Shown here piece by piece: positions 36,789-47,981 of a DNA stretch of 64,000 nt. A program made the position numbers and the translations under genes. The DNA is from Candidatus Bathyarchaeota archaeon (lineage in GTDB: Archaea; Thermoproteota; Bathyarchaeia; Bathyarchaeales; Bathycorpusculaceae). Position 1 is the stretch's first letter. Every line of letters starts with the position of its first letter. A model generated the notes under the pieces. The model saw nothing but the letters and a program-made list of their open reading frames with translations. It searched no databases and was not told the origin of the DNA. The DNA lies in contig PLYI01000054.1 in NCBI GenBank assembly GCA_003151735.1, positions 102,897-166,896 on the forward strand, read 5' to 3'.

Positions 36789-37067
36789 TTAAGATCTATT
36801 GATTTCCCCCCTCATGGGAAGCCCTTGTTTTAATTCATTAAAGTATCTAAGGACTCTAATGCCGCCCTGGGTAATCAAGTAATCCTCAATGTAATTGCCA
36901 ACTTTTCGTTTATCCACCAAACCTTGTTTCAAAAGAAAGGTCAAACATATTTTCAGTTCTTTGAAGCTAATGTTAAGCCCATCTGCAATATCATCGGTCT
37001 TGTGCAAATTATTTTGGGCTAAAATATTAAGAACGTCAACGTACATTTCAAGCTTGGTTTTCGGCAT
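36789..37067 (-). CDS. Small winged-helix DNA-binding protein
   Basis: 92 residues: helix-turn-helix (KTDDIADGLNISFKELKICLTFLLKQGLVDKRK) followed by a wing and the helix TQGGIRVLRYFNELKQGLP. It is closely similar in plan to the partial protein at 63816-64000 (FLIKQGLVEKR, TQRGINVLKYFHEL). Family known from TACK archaea, targets unknown. Starts ATG 37067; the 335 bases upstream hold no gene but include one copy of a 33-bp repeat. Confidence 0.75.
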   Translation of the reverse strand: MPKTKLEMYVDVLNILAQNNLHKTDDIADGLNISFKELKICLTFLLKQGLVDKRKVGNYIEDYLITQGGIRVLRYFNELKQGLPMRGEINRS

Positions 37068-37295
37068 AGCGAATCACGTGTAAGTATCAAATTAATCACG
37101 ATAAGTAGCACTTAAAAGCTATCAAAATAGAATATATAGAACTGATAGTCTCATATTTTAAATAAGGCTTTCCTCATCGAAAGGATCTCTGTTCTGTCTA
37201 CGGTCTCTTTCTGTACCACAAACTGAACGCGGTTTTAAAGTATTAGATTTTTGCGTTTTTCATTCTCCTCATTATTCATATGGATGAGTGCATTC

Positions 37296-37328
37296 TTAGG
37301 GCTACCCAGCATATTCCATATATGTCAT
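37296..37328 (+). repeat. Copy A of an imperfect 33-bp repeat
   Basis: TTAGGGCTACCCAGCATATT plus a TATA-like CCATATATGTCAT. It matches 38341-38372 at most positions in the same orientation. It lies 74 bases before the methyltransferase start codon. Function unknown; it could be promoter material or decayed coding sequence. The remainder of 37068-37402 is AT-rich with no gene. Confidence 0.5.
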
Positions 37329-37402
37329 TATTGACAAAATAGAAACGAGCCGTTTATACTAAATTGTCACACTGAATCTGTCAAAAGGAGTGTAAGAAAT
37401 CA

Positions 37403-37918
37403 ATGTCCAACATATGGTTTAGACTGATGGCTTTGGAATTCAAGATACGAGATTACCGAAGCCCACGAGCAAATATACTCAAAGAAGTCAGAATAAAGCA
37501 AGGTTTTCATGTGCTCGATTTCGGTTGTGGCCCAGGCGGTTATGTTTTAGCTGGATCTAAATTGGTTGGCGAATTAGGAAAATTTTATGCTTTAGATGTG
37601 ACTCCACTCGCGATAAAGATGGTTAAGAACATAGTTAAGAAGAACAGCTTGAAAAACGTAGAGACAATCCTCTCTGAATGTGCCACTGGATTACCCAACG
37701 AAAGTTTAGATGTAGCGTTATTGTACGATGTCTTTCATGGCTTGAAAAACCAGAACACAGTTTTAGAGGAGCTTCATAGAGTATTAAAGCAAGATGGGAT
37801 CCTGTCTTTTAGCGATCACCATTTGAAAGAGCCGGACATTCTTTCAAGGGTGACTGAAGGAAAACTTTTTAGGTTGTTGAAGAAAGGTGAACACACCTAC
37901 AGTTTTGTGAAAAACTAA
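37403..37918 (+). CDS. Class I SAM-dependent methyltransferase
   Basis: 171 residues. Motif I VLDFGCGPGGYVL near 46, the acidic motif II (FYALDVTPLAIK), and ALLYDVFHGLKNQNTVLEELHRVLKQDG as motifs IV-V, of the UbiE/methyltransf_11 type. It methylates a small molecule or lipid; the acceptor is unknown. It is preceded by a purine-rich AAAAGGAG that places a ribosome-binding site about 12 nt before ATG 37403. Confidence 0.85.
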   Translation: MSNIWFRLMALEFKIRDYRSPRANILKEVRIKQGFHVLDFGCGPGGYVLAGSKLVGELGKFYALDVTPLAIKMVKNIVKKNSLKNVETILSECATGLPNESLDVALLYDVFHGLKNQNTVLEELHRVLKQDGILSFSDHHLKEPDILSRVTEGKLFRLLKKGEHTYSFVKN

Positions 37919-38036
37919 AGATCTTTGCATCGTAAAAAGATTTTTGTAACTTTAGGATACAGTTGCTATAAAACAACCTTATGAACAAGAATGTTTGATT
38001 GAAGAGTTTCAAACTACTAACGGATAAGATAGCCAA

Positions 38037-38156
38037 TTATCTTTTTGATTCTTTTTCCTTTTTCTTTGACATCTCACAATTTTTATAAGCAATGCAGTCA
38101 TCACAAAAAATTACAATCGCAGTGTTTTGGCAATCTAAAACTATTGTCCTGTACAT
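38037..38156 (-). CDS. Very small Cys-rich basic protein (39 aa)
   Basis: MYRTIVLDCQNTAIVIFCDDC and then IAYKNCEMSKKKEKESKR. Four Cys (DC, CDDC, NC) could bind a metal; the tail is basic. Its ATG 38156 lies inside the end of the upstream small gene (16-base overlap, different frame), suggesting coupled translation. No known family. Confidence 0.45.
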   Translation of the reverse strand: MYRTIVLDCQNTAIVIFCDDCIAYKNCEMSKKKEKESKR

Positions 38157-38296
38157 TTCCGAGGCACCTTACCTGCATCAATTTTGACATTTGGCGGCAG
38201 TAAACAAATCGAGACTCCATTTTCTACGTTTACCTCAATTTTTTTTGCAATTCTTTTTATTTCTCCATTATAAACTTCGATTGTTAGGTTGCACAT
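38141..38296 (-). CDS. Small unknown protein (51 aa) with good RBS
   Basis: 51 residues (MCNLTIEVYNGEIKRIAKKI, then a VNVENGVSICLLPPNVKIDAG segment and PRKCTGQ), a likely beta-rich mini-protein with three Cys. GGAG sits 8 nt before ATG 38296. It overlaps the Cys-rich ORF at 38037-38156. No family recognised. Confidence 0.5.
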   Translation of the reverse strand: MCNLTIEVYNGEIKRIAKKIEVNVENGVSICLLPPNVKIDAGKVPRKCTGQ

Positions 38297-38340
38297 TTTA
38301 GGTTCTCCATCTTTTCACCTTCTTAGAAGCATTGCTGTTT

Positions 38341-38372
38341 TTAGGGTTACCCAGTATATTTTATATAGTCAT
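38341..38372 (+). repeat. Copy B of the imperfect repeat
   Basis: TTAGGGTTACCCAGTATATT followed by TTATATAGTCAT, corresponding to copy A at 37296-37328 with C/T changes and one gap. It lies about 45 bases upstream of the small minus-strand gene pair. Between 38297 and 38711 there is otherwise only a weak minus-strand ORF (38347-38547) that begins without an RBS and overlaps the repeat at its 3' end. Confidence 0.5.
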
Positions 38373-38711
38373 GCTTAAGGCTTAATACACTATCAATGCT
38401 AAATAGCGAAGGTTTTTGGGCGAGTGACTGTTTCCATTGTTTGTTGGCTTTCCAACCAGCTAATCCGTATTCGAGGAGAAAGGAGAAGGCTTCGATTACG
38501 GGAAAATGAGTAAAACGCTTGTTTGGTAAGCTTTCAACCTCTAACATCCACCGAATTCAAAAATAGGTTGGATGTCTTCTAATAAGAACCTTGTTAACTC
38601 AAGATAATTAGCGTTATCTTCCGTTGGGCTCAATAGAATACATGTTGATTGAGAAATAAGCCTCGATGCTTAGAACTAGGCTACAGGAAACATTGCCAAG
38701 TTCGAACCAAA

Positions 38712-38846
38712 TTAAAGAGACAGAATGTCTGCAATTAAATTGGCGTTTTTTCTTGAACGCTTACATTCGGCTGGATCAAAATCAATAGCTAACATCCAAT
38801 CAAACAATTCTGAACTACCATTCTTTGTCTTCGTTTTGTTGCTCAT
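38712..38846 (-). CDS. Small unknown protein (44 aa) with strong RBS
   Basis: MSNKTKTKNGSSELFDWMLA and then IDFDPAECKRSRKNANLIADILSL. Translation support comes from a strong GAGGGGAG directly upstream of ATG 38846. The product is hydrophilic with an amphipathic centre. No family recognised. Confidence 0.5.
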   Translation of the reverse strand: MSNKTKTKNGSSELFDWMLAIDFDPAECKRSRKNANLIADILSL

Positions 38847-38998
38847 CTTCTCCCCTCTAAAATATTAAAACTTAGATCCTCCGAAAATAGAACGGCTTTT
38901 CGTTTTGGTTTTTTTCTTCTCGCTTAGGTTTTTTCTTTTTTTGCAGTTGCCTCACCCAAAAAAAACATGCTTGGAAGCCACTTATGTAGTGTTTCCAA

Positions 38999-39025
38999 AT
39001 AGATTATAGTTATCAAATAATCTAT
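38999..39025. promoter_or_regulatory. Perfect 9-bp inverted repeat, candidate operator
   Basis: ATAGATTAT (38999-39007) and ATAATCTAT (39017-39025) are exact inverted copies with a 9-nt spacer, next to a CTATATAG box (39022-39029). It lies in a gene-free interval between the small gene at 38846 and the histidine kinase remnant. A protein-binding site is more likely than a terminator because no T-run follows. Confidence 0.4.
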
Positions 39026-39086
39026 ATAGTTAACAATAATTGAATGGTTTTGGTTCGTCATTGTCGTGAAGCTTCGATGTTTATTA

Positions 39087-39776
39087 CTACTGTAGAGAGT
39101 TGGGTGGTTCATTAATGGGATTATAATGGAGCAAAGGGTCGTGGCGAGATATCAGAGCATTTTGGTCTGCGTGTTGAACTTCGGGTTTGATAAGCAGAGT
39201 GACTTTGAATGTCGTTCCTTTTGTTGGAACACTTTCCATTTCGATTTTGCTCCATGACTTTCTATGATATGTTTTGAAATTGCCAAGCTAAATCCCATTC
39301 CTTGAGCTTTTGTTGTTATAAGTGGTGAGAAGATTTTGGGCAATATCTCAAGAGGAACTCCTTCTCCGGAGTCGGAGAACGTTACCTGTACATTACTATA
39401 ATGTTGGGCACTCTGAATTTCCAAATTTCCTCCTTGAGGCATTGCATCAACCGTTTTGGACAATTGATCTAAAAACTTGCTGGATTTTACCGACATCGGC
39501 CAACATTGAAGGTTCATGAAAAGTGCGATCGACCAAATTGATGTTATCGGGCATTTGAATTTTTGACATTGTTCCGGTCAAAATAGATTTCGGGGAACAA
39601 GCTTCGATATCAAGACATATGTCGCTTGAGTATTCAATAAGTTCAGTAATTATTTTATCGCATCGATTAATATCTAAGGAAATAATCCCCAACATTTTTT
39701 CTCTATCTATATCACTGCATTTACTTCCTTTACGATCTAAATAAAAAGTGGCATTTTTAATTTCTGTCTTAGGGAT
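39087..39776 (-). pseudogene. Histidine kinase C-terminal half, frameshifted and truncated
   Basis: Reading the minus strand: a helical dimerisation remnant (IKNATFYLDRKGSKCSDIDR, then ISLDINRCDKIITELIEYS), then HATPase: VGKIQQVFRSIVQN | VDAMPQGGNLEI, DSGEGVP, FSPLITTKAQGMGFSLAISKHIIESHGA | KIEMESVPTKGTTFKVTLL, stop at 39087. Breaks are at about 39451 (two bases lost, NAVDAM expected) and at a T4 tract 39244-39247 (one base lost). The phospho-acceptor His is missing. At its 5' end it meets an unrelated plus-strand fragment. Confidence 0.7.
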
Positions 39777-39970
39777 TAGTTCAGGCTCTGGAAGCAGAAC
39801 TTAGAATTGAAAAAGAACAGCTTAACAAGGAGATAACGGATCTCACTAAGATACTTGAGGAACAGGAAAAAGCCGTTAAAAACTACTTTGACTCGATAAG
39901 ACAAGAAATAGCAAAGCTAAACAGCAACTTAAATCACAAAGAGTCCTCGTCAACTGAGAGAAAAAAATAG
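39777..39970 (+). pseudogene. Coiled-coil protein fragment without a start codon
   Basis: After an in-frame TAG the frame reads GLVQALEAELRIEKEQLNKE and continues as a heptad-like coiled coil (ITDLTKILEEQEKAVKNYFDSI...) ending SSTERKK at a stop (39968-39970). No start codon or RBS is available. It begins where the kinase remnant ends, so it looks like the far side of a rearrangement junction. Confidence 0.5.
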
Positions 39971-40180
39971 ATTCACCAATCAATAAAACAAACGAAAAAG
40001 AACACTAAAAAAGTGACAGTGAAGATCTTTAAACAACTTTTCCCCTATTTGGATAAACTCCTTCAAACAAAGCAGATCACATAATTGAAGTCCATGCAGT
40101 TTCTATATAGTTACTAAAGAATACTTAGGTATTTCTTAATTGATTCAATGAATCAAATACATAAGTAGGGAAGAGTGACC

Positions 40181-40369
40181 ATGGAAATATCAACTGAGAC
40201 GAAAACTTTTTCGTGCCCTATATGTAAAAAAACCTTTAAATTTGATAATGTTGAAGAGTATCAACCAGTTCTCTACCCAGTCTGCGCAATCGACTTTGTT
40301 ACTATCAAAAAAAACCAAATCCTCACATTGCAATACTTTGAACTGTTAGACAAGAGGTCTAATCAATGA
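40181..40369 (+). CDS. Small zinc-ribbon-like protein
   Basis: 62 residues. CPICKKTFKFD and a second knuckle YPVCAIDF, where the fourth ligand is Asp rather than Cys. ATG 40181 follows a purine-rich GGGAAGAG. Its TGA overlaps the ATG of the next zinc-ribbon gene (ATGA), so the two are translated together. A CTATATAG box near 40104 could be the promoter. Confidence 0.6.
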   Translation: MEISTETKTFSCPICKKTFKFDNVEEYQPVLYPVCAIDFVTIKKNQILTLQYFELLDKRSNQ

Positions 40370-40521
40370 GGGTAAAATGCACAGGATGCACCAAGAAATT
40401 CGAGGTTTTTCCCGAAATCTTTGCCAACTATGAAATAGTTTTCTGTCCAACTTGCGGACTAAACCACCAAGTCATCAAGCAACCAACCGACGTAACCGTG
40501 AAATCACTGCAATACGCTTAA
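40366..40521 (+). CDS. Small C4 zinc-ribbon protein (51 aa)
   Basis: MRVKCTGCTKKFEVFPEIFA followed by FCPTCGLNHQ: a complete CxxC-CxxC zinc ribbon similar in spacing to the preceding protein, so likely its paralogue. Overlaps the upstream stop by ATGA. The CYTH gene starts 44 bases later on the same strand and may share the transcript. Function unknown. Confidence 0.6.
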   Translation: MRVKCTGCTKKFEVFPEIFANYEIVFCPTCGLNHQVIKQPTDVTVKSLQYA

Positions 40522-40565
40522 AAAACAGCGTAATATTTTAACCGTTAAAAGCCTTCGAGATACCT

Positions 40566-41102
40566 ATGAAAGAAACTGAAGTTAAGATTCTGGAAGTTAA
40601 CCGACCAAAAATCGAGCAAACTCTCAGAAATTTAGGTGCCAAAAAAATTTTCGACGACAATGTAGAAACGTTGTTCTTTGACTCCAAAGAAGGCACAATA
40701 GCTAAACAAAAAAACGTACTTCGTTTAAGGAAAGAGCAGGATAAAACAGAATTAACGTTCAAAATAGTCCACGTGACCCAAACAGCCAAAACAGCGGAAG
40801 AATGTTCCGTTGAAGTTTCAAACCTGGAAACTATGGTGAAAATCTTGGAAAACTTGGGTTTATCGATAATTGATAGAACAAAGAAACATCGAGTCAGCTA
40901 CACTCTTGATGATGCACGTTTTGACTTTGATTGTTACTCGAGTGACTACGGATATATTCCGGAGTTTATGGAAATAGAAGCAAAAAATACTGATTTAATT
41001 TATTCATATGCTGAGTTGCTGGGTTTTAAGGCGAAGGATTGCTTGCCATGGTCCACTATAGATTTGATTAAGCACTATGCGTTCAAAAAAACTAACCAGT
41101 AA
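40566..41102 (+). CDS. CYTH-domain protein (CyaB/ThTPase-like)
   Basis: 178 residues. The defining ExExK is ETEVK (3-7), followed by RLRKEQDKTELTFK and a Glu-rich C-terminal barrel half (MEIEAK). CYTH tunnel proteins bind triphosphate-containing ligands: class IV adenylate cyclases, thiamine-triphosphatases and inorganic triphosphatases. Beside PPK1, Ppx and two CHAD proteins, a tripolyphosphate or polyP-related substrate is most plausible; CYTH and CHAD are classically found fused. Here they are separate genes. Confidence 0.85.
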   Translation: MKETEVKILEVNRPKIEQTLRNLGAKKIFDDNVETLFFDSKEGTIAKQKNVLRLRKEQDKTELTFKIVHVTQTAKTAEECSVEVSNLETMVKILENLGLSIIDRTKKHRVSYTLDDARFDFDCYSSDYGYIPEFMEIEAKNTDLIYSYAELLGFKAKDCLPWSTIDLIKHYAFKKTNQ

Positions 41103-41139
41103 ACCATCTGTTGTCAAAGGAAGTATTGGGTTAAAAAAG

Positions 41140-41580
41140 CTATTTGGGTGAGGGGCGGGGTTTGGCAACTTTGGGTACTGCTTTAGGCTTTGGCGAGGCC
41201 TTCTTTGAGGCGTTCCAGGCTGGGTATTCGCCATGTTGTTTCTTGAAACTTTCCAGAAGTTCTTGCTGTGTTACCTTCGGGTCGTCGCTTATTCTCCAAC
41301 TTATGGCGACTTTTTCAAGATAACCGTCATTGAGCAGCATTGAATTGATTTTTCTGGTCGTTTTGCCGCCATATCCAGATAAGTATCCGCCAAAGACTCT
41401 TTTGGATGGTTTCTGTGATTTGCCAATGTACAAGATGTCAGAAGTTGGTTTTCCTGTGAGCGTACAGTCTGCTAAAATCAAAACAATGCTTTTGTCGTTA
41501 GGCAGAGTTGAAAACGCAATTGCTTTTATAGGAACGAATTCGGCGAAGCCGTTTTCTTTAAGAGTCAGAGAATTCATATT
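41140..41580 (-). CDS. GIY-YIG-like protein with Lys/Pro tail, copy 1
   Basis: 146 residues. The centre DILYIGKSQKPSKRVFGGYL reads as a GIY-YIG-like strand-loop, followed by GYGGKTTRKIN and a basic AKPKAV-type tail. ATG 41580 is chosen because the paralogue at 49021-49668 starts at the same place (MNS...GF) and because a CTATATAG box (41633-41640) lies at the right distance for a short leader. Nuclease activity is not certain. Divergent from ppk1. Confidence 0.65.
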   Translation of the reverse strand, partial: NMNSLTLKENGFAEFVPIKAIAFSTLPNDKSIVLILADCTLTGKPTSDILYIGKSQKPSKRVFGGYLSGYGGKTTRKINSMLLNDGYLEKVAISWRISDDPKVTQQELLESFKKQHGEYPAWNASKKASPKPKAVPKVAKPRPSPK

Positions 41581-41912
41581 GTTTAGTAAATAGGGCGCAA
41601 AATTTAACCTTTGCCACATATTCTATTGGCTGCTATATAGTCTATTTTCGGAGACTTTAACCGCAACAATCCTTCAATGAAAAGTAGGTGTGCTTTGAAA
41701 TGAATAAAAAAGTCCTACTTTTCGAGTACGAAACATTTGCAGTACGTAAACCAAAATCCGCCGACACCAATGGTTCACTCAGGAAGCGCTAAACGCTGAC
41801 TTCAAATACTTCTAAAATTGCAAATATTTTTTTAGAATGTTTCCTTTATAATATTCAGATGTTATTATTTCTATTGTGAGATAACCTGTCAAAGCAAAAC
41901 GGTGCAAAAAAG

Positions 41913-44040
<2,128 letters not shown>

Positions 44041-44057
<17 letters not shown>

Positions 44058-46377
44058 GCCTCAACAATGGCAAAACGATGAAATCAACTGCAAATTCGCC
44101 GCCAAAACTCTTTTAAAACTTATGTCAGGCTTCGAAGAACAAATCGACGGCATAATAAAAAACGAAGACGACATCGAGTATGTACACAAAGCACGCGTTT
44201 CTTCCCGAAGACTAAGAGCCGCATTACCTCTTTTCAGATTTTGTTTTCCCCCAGATGAGTTCAAAGAATGGGTAAGTAAGATAAAGAAAGTTACCCCGCT
44301 TCTTGCCAACGCCAGAGACCTTGATGTTCAAATAGCTTTTATAGAAAAATATATGAAGAGACTGAAATCTACATCGGGAAAACAAGTTATAGATGTTCTG
44401 CTTGAGGATCATATTGAAAACAGGAAGAACATTCAGCCGTCAATTGTTTGTGAATTAGAGAACCTAAAGAAATCCAATATCTTACAGAATATTCGCAAGT
44501 TTTGTGAACAAACTATTTCTGAACTATCAAACACCACCGTTGATCCTGATCACATCCTTAGAAAAGCCCATTGGCAAATATCCTTTAAACTAGACGATTT
44601 CCTATCAATGGAAAAATATGTCTACTTGGAAAATGAAAAGCGAAATCACCATCTGATAAGAATATACGCAAAAAAACTCCGCTACACCTTAGAAGTCTTT
44701 GCACCATTGTTCAAAAACAAACTCAACAGACAAATTGAAACAATAAAGGCCTTTCAAGACGTACTGGGCGAAATGCATGATTGCGACGTATGGACAAACT
44801 ACATACCTGAATTTATAGGCAAACCAAAAAGTAAAGTGAACACGGGAAACAAAGCGAATTTGGCTAAAACAGAAAAGGCGCTTTTGAACTTCTCAAATTA
44901 TATGAAATTGAGAAGAAAGCAATTTTATAGGCAATTTGTAGATCTTTGGAACACAAATAAGAAAAGGAGCTTCTTTATTCAACTCAGGAAAACAATCAAC
45001 GTTGGATTGCAGATGTCTGAAGATAAAAAACAACAAATCCTCGCTAAACCCAATTCAACGATAGCTTTATTGTCGGATATTCATGCTAACCTATCTGCTT
45101 TGCAGAGAGTTTTTGAAGATGCGGACAAGAGAGGCGCTGATATTTATCTTAATGCAGGCGATTCAATAGGGTTCGGTCCGTGCCCAAATGAAGTTGTAGA
45201 GTTGCTTTGTGAAAAAAATGTTTTAAGCATACTAGGTAACTACGACGTTGAGGTAATTGAAAGAAAAGCCAAAGCTAAAGGCGAAAAGAGTTGTGCTTTG
45301 AAATTTGCTCGAAAAGAGATAGCGAAATCAGTCGAATGCTACCTTTCTTCTTTTCCGCATGAACTCAGGTTAAAAGTGGCAGGCAAAAAACTGCTTGTGA
45401 CACATGGGAGCCCTGAGTCGATTGAAGAACACATTTATCATAACACAGAAGATGAAAGGCTGAAAATCCTTGCCAAAAAAGCAAAAGCTGACATAATAGT
45501 TGTTGGGCATTCTCATGAACAATTCTGGAAACAGGCAAATGGAGCCAGTTTTATCAATCCTGGAAGCGTGGGCAGGCCGGGCGATGGAAACCCTCAGACG
45601 GGATATGCGCTTTTAACTTTTGATCCGTTAAAGGTTGAGTTTGTCAGGTTAGACTACGATATTGAATCCGTAGCAGATGCTCTTAGAAAAAAAAGGCTTC
45701 CTGAAAGCTTTTCACAGATGTTGCTTCGCGGCGTTTCTCTAGATTCAATCGTAAATGAGGATGAAGCAAAAAAAGAAGACATGGTTCAAAACTGTAAAGC
45801 TACGGTGGAAAAGTCTAAAGAGATCTCCAAGAAATACTGGCCTGATTCTGACCATTATCTGCAAGTAACCTGTCTTGCTTTAAGATTCTTTGATGAATTG
45901 AGTGATTTGCATCAGTTGGGGCAGCGTGAACGATGCTGGCTTGAATGCGCGGCAACTCTGCATGATGTAGGTTTGTCTGAATCTGGAGGCAGCCACCATA
46001 AAAAAACTGCTAAGCTCATCCTAAATGATACAAAGCTGCCATTTACTTCGCAGGAAAGACGGATAATAGCAAGCATAGCTCGGTATCATCGTAAAGCTCT
46101 GCCAAAAAAAAGCCACTATAACCTTGCAGCGCTAGATTGCGAAACTGTTCATAAAGTCGGGATGTTAGCTAGTCTTCTCCGTGTTGCGGACGGTTTAGAC
46201 TACGCGCACCAATCGAATATAAATGTTTTAAGCATTAGGGTGGGTACCAAGCGGGTATATGTTGAATGTTTAACCGAAGCTAATGTTATGGTGGAAGAGC
46301 AGGCTTTTAATAAGAAGAAGGATTTGTTTGAAAAGGTCTTCGCAAAGAAATTGGTGCTGACATGGAAGAAACAGTAA
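44041..46377 (+). CDS. CHAD - metallophosphoesterase - HD triple-domain protein (intact copy)
   Basis: 778 residues. CHAD domain about 10-300: HKARVSSRRLRAA, ARDLDVQ, YAKKLRYTLEVF and FQDVLGEMHDCDV, the basic helices that bind polyP. Calcineurin-like (YfcE-type) phosphoesterase about 340-540, complete: DIHAN (346-350), NAGD, GNYD (399-402), THGSPES, GHSH (489-492). Then an HD domain like the C-terminus of Ppx about 570-778: LHDVGL (His641-Asp642), HHKK, ARYHRK, LLRVADGLDYAH. ATG 44041 is used, inside the ppk1 end. It overlaps ppx by 16 bases. A polyP-binding phosphatase is the natural reading; the substrate is unknown. Confidence 0.88.
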
Positions 46378-47945
46378 AATCCGCGGAACATGTAGTTGGG
46401 TTTGTTGACATCGGAACAAACGCAATACGTCTTTTAGTGGTAAGAATAAACCCAAATTTCTCCTACACCATCATCAGCCAAGAAAAAGAAGTAGTCAGAC
46501 TTGGAGAAGACGAATTCAAAGATAACATACTTAAACCTCAAGCAATGGAACGCGCCATCTTTGTCTGCGGAAAATTTGCTGACTTAGCCAGAACCTATGG
46601 AGCTACTGAAATAATAGCGATAGGGACCTCGGGAATTCGAGAAGCCCAAAACCAGTGTGAGTTTCTTCAAAATCTTCGTGAAAAAACAGGGCTCAATGTT
46701 AATGTTATTTCGGGGGAGGAAGAAGCACGCCTCATTTGGTTGGGTGTTTCCAGCGGGATAGATATCGGCGACCAAAAAGCTATTTTTATTGATTTAGGCG
46801 GCGGCAGCACAGAAATTGCAATCGGAAACCAACATGAATACTTCTATTTGACCAGTCTCAGGTTAGGGGCAATCCGACTAACATCAAAGTTTATTGGTGA
46901 AGGCTGGACCGGACCTATAAAAACTGACACATACAAGAAGATTAGACACTACGCCTGCAGTAAGATAAGAACAGTCAAATCAAAAGTTTTAGAGCATGGC
47001 GCTAGGTTGGCATATGGCTCATCAGGGACCTTGATAAACTTGGCAGAGGTCTCAAATAAACTGTTTAAGAAAAACAACGGCAACGAAAACTTGATGTTGA
47101 ATAGGAAGAATCTCAAAAAGTTGGCAACGGTTCTTTGCTGGTTGCCTCTTGATGAAAGGAAAAAAGTGCCTGCCATTAACCCAGACCGCGCTGACATCAT
47201 AGTAGCGGGAGCAGCGATAATCGAGGCAATCATGCAACAATTCGGAATCGAGGAAATCTGTGTTAGTCGCAGAGAACTGAGAGATGGAATGTTGGCTGAG
47301 TACCTGTCGAATTACGAGGGTTTTCGAGAACTACAAAAGACTCCGATGAGGAACAGGAGCATTCTGCATTTAGGCAGGTCTTGCAACTTTGATGAGAAGC
47401 ATTCAGAAACCGTGGCTTCTTTAGCACTTCAGCTCTTTGACAGTGCAAAACAAATTGGGCTACATAACCTCGGCGAGACAGAGAAGGAACTCTTAAAATA
47501 CGCTGCGACTTTGCATGATGTTGGTGATTTTCTATCGTTTAATGACCATCAACTTCATTCTCACTATATCATCAGCAACGCTGGGCTTCTTGGTTTTGAC
47601 AAGAGAGAAATTCAAGTAATGGCTAACATTGCGCGATTTCACAGGAAAAAGTTGCCCTCTAAAAAAGCGTTGAAAACCACGGGATTGGACGAAAAGACCA
47701 ACCATGTCATTGAAATTCTTTCTACTTTTTTGCGGTTCGCGGAAAAGCTTGATCGAAGTCACTGTGGTCTTGTGAAAAAGCCTGAATTCACTAAAGTTAA
47801 TGGAGACAGAGTTCTTCTCTCGTTTTATTCAGACTCAGATTGCAGTCTAGAAGAATGGAGTATTATTCAGAATCGGCAAGCGTTTTATGAAGCTTTCAAA
47901 AAGAACCTAGAAGCTAAATGCATTGTTACACAAAGTGCACAATGA
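46362..47945 (+). CDS. ppx: Exopolyphosphatase/pppGpp phosphatase with HD domain
   Basis: 527 residues. Ppx/GppA actin-like halves with DIGTNAIRLLVV (P-loop-like), the GTSGIREAQN segment, catalytic EEEARLIWLGV, IDLGGGSTEI and YGSSGT; then a C-terminal HD domain (LHDVGDFLSFNDHQLHSHY, ARFHRKKLP). It removes terminal phosphate from polyP or hydrolyses pppGpp. Last gene of the ppk1-CHAD-ppx transcript; convergent with ppk2, 36 bases apart. The HD domain is related to the one in the CHAD fusions, suggesting those borrowed their third module from Ppx. Confidence 0.93.
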   Translation: MEETVKSAEHVVGFVDIGTNAIRLLVVRINPNFSYTIISQEKEVVRLGEDEFKDNILKPQAMERAIFVCGKFADLARTYGATEIIAIGTSGIREAQNQCEFLQNLREKTGLNVNVISGEEEARLIWLGVSSGIDIGDQKAIFIDLGGGSTEIAIGNQHEYFYLTSLRLGAIRLTSKFIGEGWTGPIKTDTYKKIRHYACSKIRTVKSKVLEHGARLAYGSSGTLINLAEVSNKLFKKNNGNENLMLNRKNLKKLATVLCWLPLDERKKVPAINPDRADIIVAGAAIIEAIMQQFGIEEICVSRRELRDGMLAEYLSNYEGFRELQKTPMRNRSILHLGRSCNFDEKHSETVASLALQLFDSAKQIGLHNLGETEKELLKYAATLHDVGDFLSFNDHQLHSHYIISNAGLLGFDKREIQVMANIARFHRKKLPSKKALKTTGLDEKTNHVIEILSTFLRFAEKLDRSHCGLVKKPEFTKVNGDRVLLSFYSDSDCSLEEWSIIQNRQAFYEAFKKNLEAKCIVTQSAQ

Positions 47946-47981
47946 CTTCGAAGTCGGAAAAAATAATTCGGCGTTCTCTGC

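Noticed and set aside
38347..38547. Minus-strand ORF of 66 codons
   Set aside because: No RBS and its 3' end lies in repeat copy B; not convincing as a gene, though a decayed gene cannot be excluded.
38999..39025. Inverted repeat as a transcription terminator
   Set aside because: The stem is AT-only with no following T-run; an operator or chance is more likely.
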